This document shows positions 60,134 through 64,000 of a DNA stretch of 64,000 bases, piece by piece (within the stretch, counting starts at the first letter, position 1; each line of letters starts with the position of its first letter). Source of the stretch: Eimeria necatrix (lineage: Eukaryota; Apicomplexa; Conoidasida; Eucoccidiorida; Eimeriidae); contig NW_013654402.1 in NCBI RefSeq assembly GCF_000499385.1, positions 62,001-126,000 on the forward strand, written 5' to 3'. The notes beneath the pieces are model-generated. The model was not told the origin of the DNA, searched no databases, and saw only the letters and a list, made by a program, of their open reading frames with translations. A program made the position numbers and the translations under genes.

Positions 60134-63100
60134 TCACAGACCTTCAGACTTATGCGATGGGATAAGATTTCGACTCAAAATTGATTTCAACGCAGACCTC
60201 GCAGATGCCGCCTTGAGGATCACCACTTCCTCATGATCCAGGTCAAACCTGTACGTCAAATGTTGCACAGCAAAAACTTCAAAATAAAACTTGGGTTTAA
60301 ATCTAAATGATGATATTGAAGCAGCATAGTCACTTTCGCCTCACCTCCAGAATTCATCAGTTGACGCCTCTACGAGGTCCTTCAAGTGACGCAGAGTTCT
60401 CACTTGCTCGCCATTGAAGGCCACAACTTGTATGTTGTGCAGGTGCTCAAATCCAACTGCAAAAGCATCCCATCACAATTTCCGGGAAAGAGACAATGCA
60501 AGGACTTTAGGTTTATTCGAACATACAACAGCCAACATGCAGACGCCACAGGTCATTCATGTACTATTTGACGCGTCGTGTTGTGCTCCTCTCAGATGTC
60601 CGAGTGAACTCCAATCAGAACAATTGCAACAGCCGAGCACTCATGCTGGAAACCAAACGCACCGGTAATTTCATGAGCTAACACGTGAGTAAGGATGACA
60701 CATTGCTGGCCGGGAAATTGCTGCATTCCATGCTGCCAACGATCCAACAGGCGAACCTGAACCACGAACGGAAGGATTTGTAAGCACAATGCGCGCAAAA
60801 TGTGCAGCGTAGAAAGAGGCCAGCTTCGCGCGTTTCTGTTCTTGAAGAGCTCTTTAACGGGTAGGAAATTTCGACGACAGTTTTAAAATGTAAACACACT
60901 CGAACAAATACACCTTGATAGACAAATGAGTTGGTCTGGCCTAACGGTGCTAGCTGATGAGAACGAGAAAAACCTCATCACTGGTAGTCAGAATCGGACA
61001 GGCAACATCTATGCACGATATGCCGGCGTCGCGGCGGAAAGCGTCGCTAACAGCTTAGCCAACGTAAAATTATCCCTGCACCAGTGGTCCATAATTTCTG
61101 CTGCTCATGAAGATACAACAAATATCTGAGAGAAAAGGTGCGCACCGGTGCCCGGCTCTCGAAGTCGTCGCCATATTCGCTTTTGAGGAAGGGCTCGCTT
61201 AGAGGGACGAACACTAAGCCTCCAACAATTAGATACTCCGGGCGAGGGAGGTCGTTAGTAGCTGGAACCAGTAGCTGCACCGTAGCACAAAAACAAACAA
61301 TGCGGTAAGTAAACAATCAACTATCCACTGGCAATTAATGCTACGAGCATCAGCAATTTTACATCGAAGAAGAACTACATACACCAACAGACACAAATGC
61401 AACCACAACCAACATCATTCGAGTACACCCAAAGCCTTCCATATCTTCTTTAAACGGTAAACCCCTGACACAAGTATGCAATCATTGAATTAAAGTTTTA
61501 AATCCCGAAAGATAAGCCGCTGCCTTCACTTTCCAGCTGGGTAATCTGCCGATGGATGCTTACATTAACCTTTCCAACTTCGTAAGAGACTTCAAGTTGC
61601 TTCCCTCTCCGCAGGATTGTGAGGGAGCATCTGTCTCCCACGAAAAGCTGGGCGAACAACCACGAGAAGAGAATACGCTCGCCATTCCGGAAGGAAACGC
61701 TTCCATCAGAAGCCACGCGGTTGCCATTCACAGCTAAGACGATGTCACCGCGTTGCAGCACGTCTCGTGCGTACGACGCTCCATCAACCTGCACAAATCA
61801 AAAATGTGCGAAAAACAAGTCCGATCATGAAAAGCCCTTCTGCGATCTGATTCAGATTTTCCCTATCGCCTTACGTAAGAGCCCGAGTCCATCATACCCG
61901 CAGCTTCATCATCAGACGTAATGGACTCTGAAAGTGTTCAAGCTCATGCACGCAGACCAGCTTGTATGCTTGTTTGCATGTGTGCGTACAATATACACTC
62001 TATTCACATATCCTGCCATCGCGAATGCTAGGCGGTTTATGGGTGCACCAGTGTCAAGTGCGATCATGAGAATCAACGCAACTTTGGTTGAAAATGCAAC
62101 ATCATCTGTGGCGAATGAGTCGTTGAATGGGTTCAAACAAACCTTTTTGACAAGCACTCCCTGTTGTTTTGACTTCAAGCTAAGGGCGCTTCTCATGAAC
62201 CGATTTTCCAGTTTCTGCCAAGTAAATCCGCAATCCCCGAAACCCGTGTATTTCTTGTGGCGCTGAAAGTCTTCCAGAAAGTGCACCACCACCTGCCCAC
62301 GCACAAGATAGCAACCCCAAATTCAGATAAGCCAAATGCATGATCGAAAACAGCAGTAGGCAGCTTATAGGCATGTAGCCCTCCAGCAACAGCTCAGCTG
62401 CTGCTGCTGCAGTTTCTCCTGGAGTGCCCTTCGGCAGGCATTGCTCCCAACAGGTACTTCTCCGATTTTTTAATATTGCATGGCTTTCTTTGTGCTGTTT
62501 TACCTCTGAAGGAATGATGTAACCTATGTTCTCAGTGTCTCCATCTTTGAGACTCTGGAAAGCAATGCCGACGCATTGTTTTTCCTTGTTCAGAGCTGGG
62601 CCGCCGCTATTTCCCGGGTTGATTGCCGCGTCAATTTGTATGGCCAAAAGCCAGCAGGAGCCCATGGAATACTGTTGCAAGTCTGTGCGCGAGACAACGC
62701 CCTGAAAATAGAAGAATAGCCATACGCACTGGGAGAGCCGGCTGTGTACGAGCGAGGGATAGCCAGCTCGCCTTTTTTTCTTATCTTCTTTTCGATTTAT
62801 CAAAATGTTAAAACCTACTGCCCATCAACGCTTTATTAGCCCAACGTAGACTTGCCTGCGTGACTGAAGAATTGTCTCCACCTAAAGGATAACCAGCTAC
62901 CGTGACGGGGTCTTCAAGGGAGGGAGAGGGGCCCCACTCCAGTGGGGGCCCTATGCCTGTAGATCCGCAGAACAAATGAATAAACGGTGATTACCTTAGA
63001 GCTTAGATCCGTGAGAGACAAAAAGATCAACACGGCCATGAAATGAGTTTTAACGCAAAGTTTTTGGTCGCAACTTCTACTACGTGAAGCCACAGCATGC

Positions 63101-64000
63101 GAGCTGTGAAATCTTTCACCCCAAAAAACCCTAAATACAAGCACTGTTTAATTCAAAAAGGCTCCCGTGGTGTCTTCACGCGCTCTACACTAGCATAAGC
63201 CATGCAATTGTTAAGTACTGCTCTATTCAGTCACATCTCAACCAAGCTGAGGTGTTGTTAGTTTGCTGCGACGGCAGAGAAGCTTCCTCTAAAGGGCAGT
63301 AGAAAATTCAGCCAAGGTATATTTAGGCAGTAACTATGGCCTTTGTCACGAGAACGCTTGCAGCAAAAAATAAATTGTTGATCGTTTTCAAAAAGGATCA
63401 TTCAAAACCACAAGAGCCATACCATCCCAGAAGTCCGGGTCGTCCACTTGCAGCATCGCGAGGTCGCAGTCCAAGCCAATGCAAATGACCCTGGCCTCGT
63501 GCTTTTGGTGGTCACCGCGTCTTCTCACCTGTCACAAGAACATATGCTCATGGCTAGTCAGCTAGCTAGCTAGCCAGCTAGCCAAAAACGGGGAAGGGCA
63601 GCACGCGAAATCGCCGCCGCCACGCTAAACAGATGGACACAGAGCTCTATTGCCCAAGAAAATTTGGAGGACTCGCGCCAAAATTTGCACCACAGGAAAG
63701 AGCGGCATTTAATTTATTTACTTCCACCACAGTGAGATGCGCATATATCACACAGCACCACATTTTGTTGCACCCATGAAGAAAACTGTAACATATATTT
63801 CCACATGGTTGCAGCAAAAAAGAGTATTGCTGTTCCGTGACAAGAATCCCTCATGTGCCTCGACCTAGGGAAAAGAGCAAGGATCACAAACTGCACGAGT
63901 TCGGCGAGCAAAATGGGATACACATCAAACATATTTGTTTAGGAGTAAAAAATAAGTAGCAAGGAAACAGAACTGTCACCTGAACCACAGCAGCATTGTC
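60134..64000 (-). CDS. DegP: DegP/HtrA-type serine protease, plant DegP9-like (partial, N-terminus off the right edge)
   Basis: Ten exons with phases that agree throughout: 64000-63980, 63528-63423, 62956-62856, 62701-62504, 62292-62143, 61788 to 61564 (or 61570), 61274-61146, 60756-60663, 60456-60345 and 60248-60134 (TGA). The protease part includes DNAAVVQ, the catalytic Asp in [36 protein letters not shown] and the catalytic Ser in [14 protein letters not shown]. The first PDZ follows ([35 protein letters not shown]), then [17 protein letters not shown] and a second PDZ with [27 protein letters not shown] and [14 protein letters not shown]. The catalytic His is beyond the edge. Toxoplasma has related DegP proteases in rhoptries and mitochondria; location here is unknown. 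The intron 62855-62702 begins GCAAGT. The family sequence SVT-GVVSR across the junction leaves little doubt. Confidence 0.95.

Noticed and set aside
63550..63585. AGCTAGCTAGCCAGCTAGCC as a regulatory palindrome
   Set aside because: It is a short simple-sequence run within a DegP intron; self-complementarity follows from the AGCT repeat itself.

Overview
The window looks like nuclear DNA of a coccidian apicomplexan, most likely Eimeria or a close relative such as Cyclospora. The reasons are protein families and base composition. There is an inner-membrane-complex GAPM protein, a GCN5 acetyltransferase with bromodomain, a plant-type DegP protease, an organellar ribosomal protein L3 and a formin-2-like pseudo-PTEN/C2 protein. 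All have introns. Several genes are full of in-frame CAG/GCA triplet runs that give polyglutamine, polyalanine and polyserine. Nothing prokaryotic (operons, Shine-Dalgarno sites, IS elements, CRISPR) is present, and I found no tRNA or rRNA gene by eye.

Layout. 1-5344 (minus): 5' part of a formin-2-like gene running off the left edge. 5345-15126: about 9.8 kb with no convincing gene. 15127-18515 (plus): CCCH zinc-finger protein with a LOTUS-like C-terminal region. 20178-22180 (minus): GCN5 acetyltransferase, with an unidentified gene or N-terminal extension at 22758-23623. About 24950-26462 (plus): organellar ribosomal protein L3. 27030-33002 (minus): a 1,990-residue glutamine-rich protein resembling ATG11/FIP200. 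32940-33444 (plus): a small protein overlapping it head to head. 33445-48608: gene-poor, but with a minus-strand membrane-protein gene (37081-42422) built from many very small phase-0 exons, one of them triplicated in a 3 x 220-bp tandem repeat. 48609-51657 (plus): HAD-superfamily protein. 53230-54822 (minus): GAPM. 56386-57545 (plus): UBE2H-type ubiquitin-conjugating enzyme. 60134-64000 (minus): DegP serine protease, running off the right edge.

Recognised genes mostly alternate in strand, giving convergent and divergent pairs. Triplet-repeat genes occupy 1-5.4 kb and 15-33 kb. The intervening and right-hand regions are almost repeat-free. This resembles the alternating repeat-rich and repeat-poor chromosome segments described for Eimeria.

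Exon boundaries were worked out by eye from GT-AG signals, reading phase and family continuity. Where both phase and family alignment agree (DegP, UBE2H, GAPM, GCN5, L3, HAD) I trust them to the base. Elsewhere they are marked as approximate. Several introns appear to start with GC in the context AG|GCAAGY, which is the most checkable unusual feature of gene structure here.
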